This document shows, one piece after another, positions 8,800 to 17,626 of a stretch of DNA of 64,000 bases. This DNA is from Leclercia sp. LSNIH1 (GTDB lineage: Bacteria > Pseudomonadota > Gammaproteobacteria > Enterobacterales > Enterobacteriaceae). Below the pieces are notes generated by a model. That model ran no database searches and was not told the origin of the DNA. It saw only the letters and a program-made list of their open reading frames with translations. Every line of letters starts with the position of its first letter. Positions within the stretch are counted from its first letter, which is position 1. The position numbers and the translations under genes are program-made. The DNA lies in the NCBI RefSeq assembly GCF_002902985.1, contig NZ_CP026171.1:62001-126000 (forward strand), given 5' to 3'.

Positions 8800-10160
8800 A
8801 CGACGTAACGATCATCGACAGATTCCTCGATACCTTCTCGCGCTACATCGACTCCGGTTTCGGTCTGCTGCAAGGCGAAGTCGCGTTCCTGACGGCCACT
8901 CTCATTGTCATCGACATGACCATTGCCGGTCTGTATTGGGCCATGAGCCATGCGACCGGCCAGGGCGAGGACGTGATCGCCAAGCTGCTGCGCAAGGTGC
9001 TTTACGTCGGTGCCTTCGCCTACATCATCGGTAACTTCAATTGGCTGTCGAGCATCGTGTTCCGCTCGTTCGCCGGGCTAGGCATCACCGCCACTGGCTC
9101 GGCCATAACGATGGAGAACTTCTTGCAGCCGGGTCGGCTTGCCAAGACCGGCATCGACGCCGCTGCGCCGATCCTCGACCAGATCGGTGACATGGCCGGC
9201 TTCCCCGAAGTGTTCGTGAACCTCGACCCCATCGTGGTGCTGTTCATCGCTTGGCTGGTGGTGATCCTCTGTTTCTTCGTGCTCGCGGTTCAGCTTTTCA
9301 TCACGTTGATCGAGTTCAAGCTGACCACGCTTGCCGGCTTCGTCTTGATCCCGTTTGCGCTCTGGAACAAAACCTCGTTCCTCGCGGAAAAGGTGCTCGG
9401 CAATGTGGTTTCGTCAGGCATCAAGGTCTTGGTGCTGGCGGTAATCGTCGGCATCGGCTCGGGCCTGTTCGCGGAGTTCCAGGTTCATCCCGACGAGCCT
9501 TCCATCGACCATGCGCTTGTCGTGATGCTGGCTTCGCTTGCCTTGCTGGCGCTGGGCATCTTCGGCCCCGGCATCGCCACGGGCCTTGTGTCCGGTGCGC
9601 CGCAGCTCGGCGCGGGTGCGATGGCGGGCGCTGCCGTCGGCGCGGTAGGCACGGGTGTTGCCATCGGTGCCGCCGCGACCGGCGTGGGCGGTGCCGTCAT
9701 GGCGGGCGCACGCATGGCCCCGGCCGCCGCAAAGCTGGCCGGGAGCGGCGCACGCGCCGCCACGTCGGCGGCCAGCAGCGCCAAGTCCGCATTCCAGGCC
9801 GGTTCCGCCGCTGCGGGCGGCGGGGCTAAAGGCGCGGCTGCGGGCCTCGGCAATGTCGCCAAGACCGGCGCGCAAGCGGCAGGCCGCCGAGCTGCATCGG
9901 GCGCTTCCGCTGCCGGTCAGAAGGTGGCCGACTCCTTCCGGGCAGGATGGAACGGTGCGGATGTCGGCGCTGCCGGTTCCGGCCAGGCCGCCGCAGGCGA
10001 AGGCGCAGCCAGCGCGCCGAAGCAAGAGCAACCCGCCTGGGCAAAGCGGATGCACCGCCGCCAGCAGATCACCCATGCCGCAACCACCGCAGCCCACACG
10101 CTGCGCAGTGGCGACGGCGGCGGCTCAGGGCAAGGCCCAAGCCTGCGCCCCGATGCGTGA
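8796..10160 (+). CDS. trbL: Mating-pair polytopic protein TrbL (VirB6 family)
   Basis: A 454-residue inner-membrane protein. About six hydrophobic segments occupy residues 30-270, as in VirB6/TrbL channel proteins. The C-terminal third is a low-complexity Ala/Gly-rich tail typical of TrbL. Length is in the family range. It follows the lipoprotein with a four-base overlap and is separated from trbF by 29 bases containing an AAGGAGAA ribosome-binding site. Confidence 0.94.
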   Translation: MNDVTIIDRFLDTFSRYIDSGFGLLQGEVAFLTATLIVIDMTIAGLYWAMSHATGQGEDVIAKLLRKVLYVGAFAYIIGNFNWLSSIVFRSFAGLGITATGSAITMENFLQPGRLAKTGIDAAAPILDQIGDMAGFPEVFVNLDPIVVLFIAWLVVILCFFVLAVQLFITLIEFKLTTLAGFVLIPFALWNKTSFLAEKVLGNVVSSGIKVLVLAVIVGIGSGLFAEFQVHPDEPSIDHALVVMLASLALLALGIFGPGIATGLVSGAPQLGAGAMAGAAVGAVGTGVAIGAAATGVGGAVMAGARMAPAAAKLAGSGARAATSAASSAKSAFQAGSAAAGGGAKGAAAGLGNVAKTGAQAAGRRAASGASAAGQKVADSFRAGWNGADVGAAGSGQAAAGEGAASAPKQEQPAWAKRMHRRQQITHAATTAAHTLRSGDGGGSGQGPSLRPDA

Positions 10161-10189
10161 CCCGATACCTGACCACCAAGGAGAACCCT

Positions 10190-10894
10190 ATGCGATTCAA
10201 ACGCCCGCAGGTGCGCTATGCCGACACGCCGCAGCCTGCCACCCCGTACCAATCCGCCGCGCAGGTGTGGGACGAGCGCATCGGCTCGGCCCGCGTCCAG
10301 GCCAAGAACTGGCGTTTTATGGCCTTCGGCTGCCTCACGCTTGCGCTGCTGATGGCCGGTGGCCTGGTGTGGCGCTCGGCGCAGTCCATCGTCACCCCTT
10401 ACGTCATCGAGGTCGATCAGTCGGGGCAGGTGCGCGCCGTCGGCGAAGCCGCCACGCCGTACCGGCCCGCCGATGCGCAGATCGCGCACCACCTGGCGCG
10501 CTTCGTGACGCTGGTGCGCTCGCTGTCTATCGATCCCATCGTGGTGCGGCAAAACTGGCTGGACGCCTACGACTACACCACCGACAAAGGCGCGGCGGTG
10601 CTCAACGACTACGCCAGCAAGAACGATCCTTTCGCCCGTGTTGGCCGCGAGTCGGTGACGGTGCAGATCACCAGCGTGGTACGCGCCAGCGATGCCTCGT
10701 TCAACGTCCGTTGGACGGAGCAACGGTTCATCAACGGTGCCCCCGCCGGGACCGAGCGATGGAACGCGGTGCTTTCCACCGTCCTGCAAACCCCGCGCAC
10801 CGAACAGCGCCTGCGCAAGAACCCGCTGGGTATCTACGTCAACGGCCTGTCGTGGAGCCGCGAACTGGATTCTTCTGAAGGAGCCAAGCCATGA
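10190..10894 (+). CDS. trbF: Mating-pair protein TrbF (VirB8 family)
   Basis: A 234-residue bitopic inner-membrane protein. It has a cytoplasmic N-terminus of about 45 residues, one membrane helix (FMAFGCLTLALLMAGGLVW) and a periplasmic VirB8 domain. The chosen ATG (MRFKRPQVRYADTP, the family N-terminus) is preceded by AAGGAG. VirB8 homologues nucleate the channel core with VirB9 and VirB10. Its stop overlaps the trbG start. Confidence 0.94.
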   Translation: MRFKRPQVRYADTPQPATPYQSAAQVWDERIGSARVQAKNWRFMAFGCLTLALLMAGGLVWRSAQSIVTPYVIEVDQSGQVRAVGEAATPYRPADAQIAHHLARFVTLVRSLSIDPIVVRQNWLDAYDYTTDKGAAVLNDYASKNDPFARVGRESVTVQITSVVRASDASFNVRWTEQRFINGAPAGTERWNAVLSTVLQTPRTEQRLRKNPLGIYVNGLSWSRELDSSEGAKP

Positions 10895-11883
10895 ACCTGT
10901 CTTTCCGCTTATACGCTTTCGCGCTGACCGTGGTGGCCCTGTCGGGCTGCGCTTCGCAGGGCAAGCCGCCTCCGTCCATTTCGCTCGATGAGCCGGTGCA
11001 GGCACAGCCGCTGCCGGAGCCGCCTGCTCCAGTGGAAGTCGTCGCCATGCCCGAGCCGCTGGCGCTGCCAGCGCAGTTGAAGCCGCTGCACGAGTTGGAC
11101 GCGGCCCCGGCTAAGCCGGAGCCGGCCGATGAGAAGGTGCGCGTTTCCCGTGCCAATGCCGAGGCGCGCATCGCGCCCACGCGCGAGGGCTACGTCAATG
11201 CGATTCAGGTGTGGCCCTTCACCGATGGTGCGCTCTACCAAGTCTATGCCGCGCCGGGACGCGTGACCGTGGTTTCCTTGCAGCCGGGCGAGGAACTAGT
11301 GACGGTCGCAGCCGGCGATACCGTGCGCTGGATCGTCGGTGACACGTCCAGCGGCAGCGGCGACGCGATGCGCATCAATGTGCTGGTCAAGCCCATCCGC
11401 TCAGGCCTCAAGACGAATTTGGTCATCACCACCAGTCGCAGAACATACCTGCTGGAACTGACCTCGACGGAAAAGGCATGGATGGCGTCGGTGTCCTGGG
11501 ACTACCCAAAAGACCGGATGTTGGCCTTGCAGCGCCAGTCGCAGGCGGCTAGCGCCGCCGCACCGGTCGATACCGGACTGTCGCTGGAGAAGATCCTCTT
11601 CCGATATTCCGTCTCAGGCAGCAATCCGCCGTGGAAGCCGCTGCGCGCCTTCGACGATGGCGAGAAGGTCTATATCCAGTTCCCGCCGGGAATCGCCCAA
11701 GGCGAGCTGCCACCGCTGTTCGTCATCGGCGCGCAGGGCGACGGACAACTGGTGAATTACCGTTTTCGCTCGCCTTACTACATCGTGGATCGGCTGTTCG
11801 GCGCGGCCGAACTGCGCCTGGGCGGCGACAAGGGTGACGTGGTGCGTATCGAACGCACGGATGGCTTGGCGCGGAGGAACTGA
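10891..11883 (+). CDS. trbG: Mating-pair protein TrbG (VirB9 family)
   Basis: A 330-residue protein with a lipoprotein-type signal (VALSGCASQG, Cys near residue 21), a Pro-rich linker (residues 30-75), and the VirB9/TrbG beta domain ending in GDVVRIERTDGLARRN. VirB9 forms the outer-membrane ring of the channel with VirB10. It overlaps trbF by four bases and sits two bases before trbI. Confidence 0.94.
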   Translation: MNLSFRLYAFALTVVALSGCASQGKPPPSISLDEPVQAQPLPEPPAPVEVVAMPEPLALPAQLKPLHELDAAPAKPEPADEKVRVSRANAEARIAPTREGYVNAIQVWPFTDGALYQVYAAPGRVTVVSLQPGEELVTVAAGDTVRWIVGDTSSGSGDAMRINVLVKPIRSGLKTNLVITTSRRTYLLELTSTEKAWMASVSWDYPKDRMLALQRQSQAASAAAPVDTGLSLEKILFRYSVSGSNPPWKPLRAFDDGEKVYIQFPPGIAQGELPPLFVIGAQGDGQLVNYRFRSPYYIVDRLFGAAELRLGGDKGDVVRIERTDGLARRN

Positions 11884-11885
11884 CC

Positions 11886-13166
11886 ATGAGCCAGGACGAC
11901 ACTCCCGACCTCGCCACGCCGCATGCGGGCAAGGTGGCACCCGAGGCAGTTGCGCTGCGCGCCCAACCGCGCCCGGTCACGCGCCTGAACCGGCGCACGC
12001 TGGCCATCCTCGTCGGCGGTCTCTCGGTCGCTGTGCTCGGCGCGCTGATGTGGTCGCTGCAACCGCAGCGGCGCGGTGCAGGCGAGCAGACCGAGCTTTA
12101 CAACGTCGATCGCGTCTCGAAGTCCGAAGGGTTGGACGCGCTGCCGGCGGACTACTCGAAGCTGCCGCCCCCCTTGGCGGCATCCGTGCCGGAGTTGGGG
12201 CCGCCGCTGCCAGGCGATCTTGGCCCGGCCATTGTGAAGTCGCAGCAGCCGGTGACGGCCGCCTACGCGGCCCCCGGCAACGACCCCAACGACGCGTTGC
12301 GCAAGGAAGCCGAAGCAGCAGCGGCATCGGCGGTGTTCTTCCGCTCTGGTTCGCAGAAGGCCGCGCCGGTGGCGCAGACACAGGTAGCCGCTGCGCCGGG
12401 CTTCACCGCCAATGCGGCCTTCGACCCGCTGGCGGCCGGGCCTGCGTCGACGGCGGCCCAGCCCGCCGACCCGACCGCCGTGCAGAACCGGCAAGACCAG
12501 AAAGAGGCATTCCAGAAAGCCGGAACCACGGAAGCCCGTGATTCCGGCAACCTGACGCTGCCGGCGTCGCCGTATCAGGTCATGGCCGGAACGGTGGTCG
12601 CCGGGGCGCTGGTGACGGGCATCAAGTCGGACTTGCCGGGCGATGTGATCGCCACAGTGACGGAGCCGGTCTATGACACGGCTACCGGCAAGTTCCTGCT
12701 GATCCCGCAGGGGTCACGCATCCTGGGCAAATACAACAGCCAGGTCAGCTACGGGCAGAGCCGCGTGCAAGTGGTGTGGAACCGGATCATCCTGCCCGAC
12801 ACGTCTTCGCTCAAGCTCGACAACTTGGCCGGCACCGATCCGGCCGGCTACGCCGGCTTGGAAGATGATGTGGATTGGCATTGGGATCGCGTCTTTGCCG
12901 GTGCGGCACTGACGACGCTACTGGGCATCGGTGCCGAACTGGCTGCGCCGGAGAACCGGCAGGACGGTGATCGCGTCATCATCGCCGGCCGCGATAGCGC
13001 CCAGGACAGCATCAATCAGGTCGGTCAGGAGATGACCCGGCGCAACCTCAACATCCAGCCCACCTTGACGGAGCGCCCCGGCTTGCCGGTTCGCATCATC
13101 GTCAACCGCGATCTGGTGCTGCGGCCGTACCAGCCACTTTTCTTCAACAGGGGGACTTCGCGATGA
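11886..13166 (+). CDS. trbI: Mating-pair protein TrbI (VirB10 family)
   Basis: A 426-residue VirB10-type protein. One membrane helix (residues about 40-60) follows a short cytoplasmic segment, then comes a Pro/Ala-rich periplasmic linker, then the C-terminal beta-barrel domain (GTVVAGALVTGIKSDLPGD; LLIPQGSRILGKYNSQVSYG). It senses ATP use and gates the outer-membrane pore in the family. It overlaps the next small gene by four bases. Confidence 0.95.
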   Translation: MSQDDTPDLATPHAGKVAPEAVALRAQPRPVTRLNRRTLAILVGGLSVAVLGALMWSLQPQRRGAGEQTELYNVDRVSKSEGLDALPADYSKLPPPLAASVPELGPPLPGDLGPAIVKSQQPVTAAYAAPGNDPNDALRKEAEAAAASAVFFRSGSQKAAPVAQTQVAAAPGFTANAAFDPLAAGPASTAAQPADPTAVQNRQDQKEAFQKAGTTEARDSGNLTLPASPYQVMAGTVVAGALVTGIKSDLPGDVIATVTEPVYDTATGKFLLIPQGSRILGKYNSQVSYGQSRVQVVWNRIILPDTSSLKLDNLAGTDPAGYAGLEDDVDWHWDRVFAGAALTTLLGIGAELAAPENRQDGDRVIIAGRDSAQDSINQVGQEMTRRNLNIQPTLTERPGLPVRIIVNRDLVLRPYQPLFFNRGTSR

Positions 13167-13405
13167 CGACGCGCAAGCTACGGCTCGGGCCGCTGCCGAA
13201 AACGGAATCCACGAAGCTGACTTTTGCTTGCCCGGCCAGCCTGAAAGCCGACCTCGACCGCTACGCTACGCTGCACGCGCAGACCTACGGCGAGGCGGTC
13301 GATGCCACGGTGCTAATTCCGCACATGCTAGAAGCCTTCATGGTCGGAGATCGGGGATTCAGGAAGGGAGGCGCGGGCAAGGCCGCGCCGCCGAAGCCAA
13401 GCTGA
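13163..13405 (+). CDS. Small DUF2274-type protein ending the trb operon
   Basis: An 80-residue protein (MTTRKLRLGPLPKTESTKLT start) of the DUF2274 type that usually follows trbI in Tn4371-like and IncP-like clusters. The Arg/Lys-rich start and the helical LKADLDRYATLHAQTYGE segment resemble a small ribbon-helix-helix protein. Its function is unknown. It overlaps trbI by four bases. Confidence 0.8.
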   Translation: MTTRKLRLGPLPKTESTKLTFACPASLKADLDRYATLHAQTYGEAVDATVLIPHMLEAFMVGDRGFRKGGAGKAAPPKPS

Positions 13406-13437
13406 TGATGCCGGTTTCCGCTGGCGGCCATCCCTCA

Positions 13438-13462
13438 AACGCGCAGCCCAAGGCTGCGCGTT
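13438..13462 (+). terminator. Hairpin closing the trb operon
   Basis: A perfect 11-bp stem (AACGCGCAGCC / GGCTGCGCGTT) with a three-base loop lies 32 bases after the last gene. The downstream tract CTTCATTCT is only modestly T-rich. It is probably the operon terminator. Confidence 0.65.
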
Positions 13463-13697
13463 CTTCATTCTGGAGGACGGCGACCGATTGGGCTATGAAG
13501 ACCAAACGCGGCTACCGCCTGCAGGCAACCGCCCCCGATGCAGCACGCTCGGGCTTTCTACCGCGAAGCTCCTATGTGGCTCCCAGCCCACAACGCCACA
13601 GCCCCGCAAGGCGGCCCGAAGTAGAGCCAAACCCGCACCCCATATAGACTTCCGGCCATCAGGCTGATTTCAACAATCGCTTGACTGCGGACATTTT
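13463..13697. other. Junction between GC-rich transfer module and plasmid backbone
   Basis: Base composition and gene style change between about 13630 and 13700: the left side is GC-rich with four-base gene overlaps, the right side has balanced composition. I see no inverted repeat, att-like duplication or transposase at the boundary, so the mechanism of joining is not visible. Confidence 0.5.
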
Positions 13698-14093
13698 TTA
13701 TTGCTGCGCTGCGCTCCAGGCGTCCAGTTCTTCCTTCGTTTCGAACGACACAACTACTACAGCATCATGATCAGGGCGTTGCGGCTGTCGCACCATCTGA
13801 AAAGGCGGCTCAAAGGTCATATAGTAAATAGGCTGTTCCCGGCGTGCCACCCACTCAGCTTGTTTCCGTTCTGCCAGTTCACAGGCCTCATCATACGTGT
13901 CAGCCTGAGCCAGCCATGTCGGCCTATCCCACGCCCCGCCGTTCAGACAGTACACGTGAAATTTCTCGTTATGGGTGACGCAGTAAGGATGATCCCACCA
14001 GGCATCGAGCTGGGCCTTGCTGCGCTTCTCGTTAGGCGTAATGTCGAAATTCTTCGGAAGTGTAGGGTTGTTCGGGATCTGGTTAGGCATCAT
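13698..14093 (-). CDS. Hypothetical plasmid protein, 131-132 residues
   Basis: Unrecognised protein rich in Trp and acidic residues, ending in AWSAAQQ. I chose the ATG pair at 14093/14090 because AGGAGG lies just upstream, inside the end of the preceding gene. A longer start at 14150 would overlap that gene by 68 bases. Translational coupling to the upstream gene is likely. No function is assigned. Confidence 0.6.
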   Translation of the reverse strand: MMPNQIPNNPTLPKNFDITPNEKRSKAQLDAWWDHPYCVTHNEKFHVYCLNGGAWDRPTWLAQADTYDEACELAERKQAEWVARREQPIYYMTFEPPFQMVRQPQRPDHDAVVVVSFETKEELDAWSAAQQ

Positions 14094-14355
14094 GCGCCTC
14101 CTGTTCATACACGCCACGGGGAAGCGCCCGCATGTCATCAGTAATGACAAAAAGCGATTCTGAAATCGTGTTGCCTGTTGGGCGCCCGTCCCCGCAAATT
14201 ACCACGGCATCATTGCCTGGGTAGCGAGCCGACTCAATGACGGCGAATTCTATGCCATCTGCACGGCGAAACCAGTACAGGCTTTCACCTTCCGGTGATG
14301 TTTCAATAGTCTTGCGGAAAAACGTTCCTTCCAGTGTTTCGGGGATGTAAGGCAT
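14083..14355 (-). CDS. Hypothetical plasmid protein, 90 residues
   Basis: Unrecognised small soluble protein (MPYIPETLEGTF start). The ATG at 14355 has AAGGAG five bases upstream, so it is preferred over the GTG six bases earlier. Its 3' end contains the ribosome-binding site of the next gene. The pair looks like a two-gene operon running toward the trb junction. Confidence 0.6.
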   Translation of the reverse strand: MPYIPETLEGTFFRKTIETSPEGESLYWFRRADGIEFAVIESARYPGNDAVVICGDGRPTGNTISESLFVITDDMRALPRGVYEQEAHDA

Positions 14356-14668
14356 AAACACTCCTTGTGTACGAAAAAGACCACAAGTTGTTACCCCTGC
14401 GGCCTGATCGGGCGAATGCTGCCATTAAGACGGTTAATCGCCCTTGTAAGGTGAGGCAACAAAATGGATTCTAACGCTGTAGCTAACATTCCAGTAGGAA
14501 TAATTATCCCCGCGAACGCGGATCTAAAACTGATCATCTTTGACTTTCCCAGCATCCGTCCGCTGGGCCAGCAGCAGCAAACACGGGTTCAGCAAGGCGA
14601 TACACTGTACCGGGTACTGTAAACCCCTGTCCTGCCTATGTCGGTCAGCAGGACTGGAGGCGTGAAGT
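14356..14668. other. Non-coding stretch with one isolated iteron-like site
   Basis: About 310 bases without a convincing gene. At 14603-14616 the sequence CACTGTACCGGGTA matches the iterons that flank repA 1.2 kb away. No other feature is seen. Confidence 0.5.
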
Positions 14669-14995
14669 TCACGTGCTGTGGCCATATACAGACTGGTCTT
14701 CCCATGACTCACTGTCATGTTCAAGGGGGCCGGTGATCCATTGTGCGGTGCGTGAAGCTCGGGAGCGAAAAGCCCATGTTTCGTCAGGGCCGATAGTGAC
14801 GTTTTCCTCCGTCAATGAGGCGTTTTCTGGCATTACAGGTAACTTGCGGGTATCACGATCACCGCTTCCCAGCCAGTGTTCTACTTGCGCCTGGGTCTGA
14901 AACAAAAAAGCATGCATATGGCAGGCTGTACCGTCATTGATACCGTACATCCGAAGTCCATCATCAAACTCAGCTATAAAAATATTGTGTGACAT
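14669..14995 (-). CDS. Hypothetical plasmid protein, 108 residues
   Basis: Unrecognised protein (MSHNIFIAEFDDGLRMYG start) with several acidic patches and Trp residues. Codon pattern and length are consistent with a real small backbone gene. No domain is recognised and the promoter is not obvious. Confidence 0.5.
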   Translation of the reverse strand: MSHNIFIAEFDDGLRMYGINDGTACHMHAFLFQTQAQVEHWLGSGDRDTRKLPVMPENASLTEENVTIGPDETWAFRSRASRTAQWITGPLEHDSESWEDQSVYGHST

Positions 14996-15183
14996 ACATT
15001 AACCTCATGGAATTCGCTTTTTCAGGGGCGAATCCTGGTGCCTTAATTAAAGGGTAAAAAGGTAAACGCTCACCAATGGTACAATATAAAAAACCAATAA
15101 CGTCATCCACGAACCTTTTTTGAGGCCGTAGATGATTTTAAACGTAGTATCTCTAAACTCGTACAAAATGGAGCATCAAAATA

Positions 15184-15699
15184 ATGAAAATAAACATGGG
15201 TAGTCTGAAAAGCGCTGCACCGCTCTTTGTTCTTATTGGCTTGATGATCGCGTTTTCGGCCTATGTGAAATCATGGGCATTGTTATACACGTTGCTGGCG
15301 TCATCAGTCATGCTCACAGTCATGATATCGTTGCCATTTCTTGTCTCGCCTTTACAGCATTCAAAATTCATAGTCCTGCGAATTTTACGTTTACTGGTTA
15401 TTACGCTCTGGGCGGTTGGCCTTGTCGGCGTACTCTTTTCAGTTGTGGAACGCCTTGTATGGGTTAATGCTGACAGCTATCCGTCATGGCTGGCGAAGGA
15501 ACTGGATTCCCCGACCATCACGGATGGTGAAACTTTTATTAAAGCTACAGAGTCTTTTGAGAAGACCTGCGGTAAAAATAAAGGTTCTCTCAGCGTTGTC
15601 GCAAGGCATAACGGCATGTTTATGCGCTGCGATGATAGCGTCTCTTTCGACACCTGGTGGAAGGGGGTTTACCAACTTAAAACACCTGAGACTCGATGA
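15184..15699 (+). CDS. Hypothetical membrane protein, 171 residues
   Basis: Three hydrophobic segments are visible (about residues 10-28, 32-56 and 62-88). A roughly 85-residue soluble part follows with two Cys residues (TCGKN and MRCDDS) that could form a disulfide outside the cytoplasm. No family is recognised. It lies just upstream of the first iteron array and reads toward it. Confidence 0.6.
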   Translation: MKINMGSLKSAAPLFVLIGLMIAFSAYVKSWALLYTLLASSVMLTVMISLPFLVSPLQHSKFIVLRILRLLVITLWAVGLVGVLFSVVERLVWVNADSYPSWLAKELDSPTITDGETFIKATESFEKTCGKNKGSLSVVARHNGMFMRCDDSVSFDTWWKGVYQLKTPETR

Positions 15700-15824
15700 T
15701 GCATTTCTTTAGTGCAGCAACAGAATGGCCGTATTGTGGTTAAGACATTTTCGACGATATCAGCTACTCCACTGTGGCGGGAAAAGATTCCCCTCTCAGC
15801 CACCGGGTACGCAATCTTAGTGGC

Positions 15825-16242
15825 TCCACTATACCGGGTACAGTTTCCACTTCAGCCTCATCGTGCTATCAGGGCCGTTCACCCTTCACGAACCACTTTA
15901 TCGGGTATATCTTCCTTCCCGTGACATCACGCCATCCGGGGCGGAGGCAGTAACGGGCTCCACTATACCGGGTAAAACTTGCCAACCAGTGCCGCCACAT
16001 TTCCGGTGCCTGGTTCGCAAGGGGCCTTATCCACTATACCGGGTATGGATCACATTTTCGTGGCTCCACTGTACCGGGTATAGTTCACATTTTGGTTGAA
16101 AAACACACAGAATCGTCAGGGTAAGGCTGAAGAGAAAGGGCTGCATCGGAGTTTTAGGGCTGACATTACCCGGTGTAGTGGAGATCCACTGTACCGGGTA
16201 AAAACAGAGCGGAAAGGAGAAGAATATCCACTATTCCGGGTA
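15825..16242 (+). repeat. Iteron array 1, consensus TCCACTATACCGGGTA
   Basis: At least seven copies of a 16-bp motif lie on the plus strand, starting near 15825, 15891, 15959, 16030, 16065, 16185 and 16227. One inverted copy sits at 16167-16182. Some copies carry one or two changes (ACTTTATC, ACTATTCC, ACTGTACC). The array lies downstream of repA and faces it. Such sites bind Rep_3 initiators and set copy number and incompatibility. Confidence 0.88.
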
Positions 16243-16286
16243 ATGCAGCCACCCACGCGGCAGGCAGCTGCATTATCCGGCATCTA

Positions 16287-17168
16287 TCATGGCTTCATGT
16301 TTCTTTTCAGAATATTCAGTACATAATCGCCGTTTTCTTTGTCTATGGAGTATTCCAGAAAACCGATCTCTTTAAGCTGGCCCAGCGCCTTTTTAACTGT
16401 GGCATTCTGGTTGCCAAGATGTGAGGACAGTTGCAGGCGTTCACGCAGCCGGTCAAATCCGATACGGTAAAAGGTGCTCGGTAACTCAGCCAGATACAGA
16501 TACAGGGCCTGTGCGGACTCCTTACGGGCCAGTTTCTGCAACGTCTTCAGGTAGAGTCGGGTTTTACCGTCGACGCGATACAGCGTATTGAGCTTCGAAT
16601 TTGGCTTGATGACGATTTTCCCGGTGGAACTGTCGTAGTACGTGGATTCCACGAGGTGCATGTTTATCGTTATCTGATCGTCTGTACCGGGTATTTTCTT
16701 AATGAACGAGATACTGGTTCGGGCAATACGCGTCAATGAAGCATCAAAACGCTCTTTCAATTGCCTATCAATGCGCTTAGTGTCAAAACCGCAGAACTTA
16801 GCAAACTCCGGGAAATTCAGCTCCAGCTGACCTTCCGAGTCGAGCGGACGGTTAGACAATGCATAAACGATCCCACACCATGATTTGAAGTCAGAGTCCA
16901 TGTCGAGGCGCGGGCCATAAATTTGGATCTGGCTGTAGCCTTCACCCTCGACAATGGATAGTCTCGAAAGGGGTTCGGTGGCATCGATGCGGTGACTCTT
17001 CCGGCCACCCTTATCCGTGGATTTCAGTGTTGGCACAAACACACCCAGACGGAGTAAAACTTTCGGCTGAATGGTCTGTCTTAGCGTGGGAAGCAGTTGG
17101 ATAACTTCCCCGGAATCTTTTAGGGACTCTTCAATGACAAGAGATAACTTGTTGTTATTACTAGACAT
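16287..17168 (-). CDS. repA: Plasmid replication initiator, Rep_3/RepFIB-like
   Basis: A 293-residue initiator. The stretch QPKVLLRLGVFVPTLKS and the later YGPRLDMDSDFKSW are characteristic of the RepFIB/IncH-type branch of Rep_3 proteins. The two winged-helix domains expected for the family would cover roughly residues 30-150 and 170-285, including ESAQALYLYLAELPS. Its promoter region carries five iterons, so autoregulation is expected. The length is close to the family norm. Exact incompatibility typing would need comparison to reference replicons. Confidence 0.88.
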   Translation of the reverse strand: MSSNNNKLSLVIEESLKDSGEVIQLLPTLRQTIQPKVLLRLGVFVPTLKSTDKGGRKSHRIDATEPLSRLSIVEGEGYSQIQIYGPRLDMDSDFKSWCGIVYALSNRPLDSEGQLELNFPEFAKFCGFDTKRIDRQLKERFDASLTRIARTSISFIKKIPGTDDQITINMHLVESTYYDSSTGKIVIKPNSKLNTLYRVDGKTRLYLKTLQKLARKESAQALYLYLAELPSTFYRIGFDRLRERLQLSSHLGNQNATVKKALGQLKEIGFLEYSIDKENGDYVLNILKRNMKP

Positions 17169-17204
17169 ATAGAAAGATCCGTTTTGTGCATAAGATCTAC
17201 ATCC

Positions 17205-17305
17205 TACCCGGTATAGTGTATCGAATCCACCCGGTATAGTGGATTATGCACCCTGTATAGTGGATGGATTACCCGACATAGTGTATTTCGCCCCCTGTAC
17301 AGTGG
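17205..17305 (-). repeat. Iteron array 2, upstream of repA
   Basis: Five copies of the inverse motif (TACCCGGTATAGTGGA type) start near 17205, 17228, 17249, 17270 and 17290, with a spacing of 20-23 bases, close to two helical turns. They sit between the repA start and the AT-rich stretch, so they probably serve both origin binding and repA repression. Orientation is opposite to array 1. Confidence 0.88.
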
Positions 17306-17626
17306 ATGGCGATCCGCTGAGAGCCCCGATATTACTGGCCTGCGAGGATCGTTATTCCTTTTTGATCTGCTATTGATCCTATATTGATCTTTATTATTAT
17401 TCTATCCTGTTGATAACTATGCACAGAGACGTCATGAAGCATTACGATCGAAATGTGAGTAAATTCCGATCCGTTCTAAGAACCGCACTAGCACACTTCT
17501 TCCCTTGTAGAAAAAGTTACTTTTTTGACGCAAGCGGCTACAGAGTTATGAGGAGAGAGAGCGGAGAAAATGCAGGAAATGGCGTCACGAAAAAAAGCCG
17601 CCAGAGTGACTGACGGCTTTTTATGG
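17306..17626. other. Probable origin region: AT-rich stretch and DnaA-box-like sites
   Basis: Next to iteron array 2 lies a strongly AT-rich stretch (17350-17405) with several GATC sites. It is followed by TGTTGATAA (17408-17416), a DnaA-box match on the minus strand, and CTATGCACA (17417-17425), one base from a DnaA box. Iterons, a DnaA box and an easily melted AT tract are the usual parts of an iteron origin. A 67-codon reading frame here has no supporting features. Confidence 0.6.
17590..17623 (-). terminator. Terminator downstream of the large Ig-like protein gene
   Basis: An inverted repeat (AAAAAGCCGCCAG / CTGACGGCTTTTT, one mismatch, AGTGA loop) with A and T tracts on both sides sits four bases beyond the stop of the gene at 17627. 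It can end transcription from either side. Confidence 0.8.

Noticed and set aside
13228-13647. A long plus-strand frame overlapping the last trb gene and the hairpin
   Set aside because: It runs through the terminator stem in another frame of a GC-rich gene and has an Arg/Ala/Pro-rich shadow composition.
15825-16242. A possible CRISPR array
   Set aside because: Repeats are only 16 bp, vary in sequence and are irregularly spaced, with an inverted copy. They fit iterons near a Rep gene.
17410-17613. A 67-codon plus-strand frame in the origin region
   Set aside because: It begins within DnaA-box-like sequence, has no ribosome-binding site and no recognisable protein pattern.
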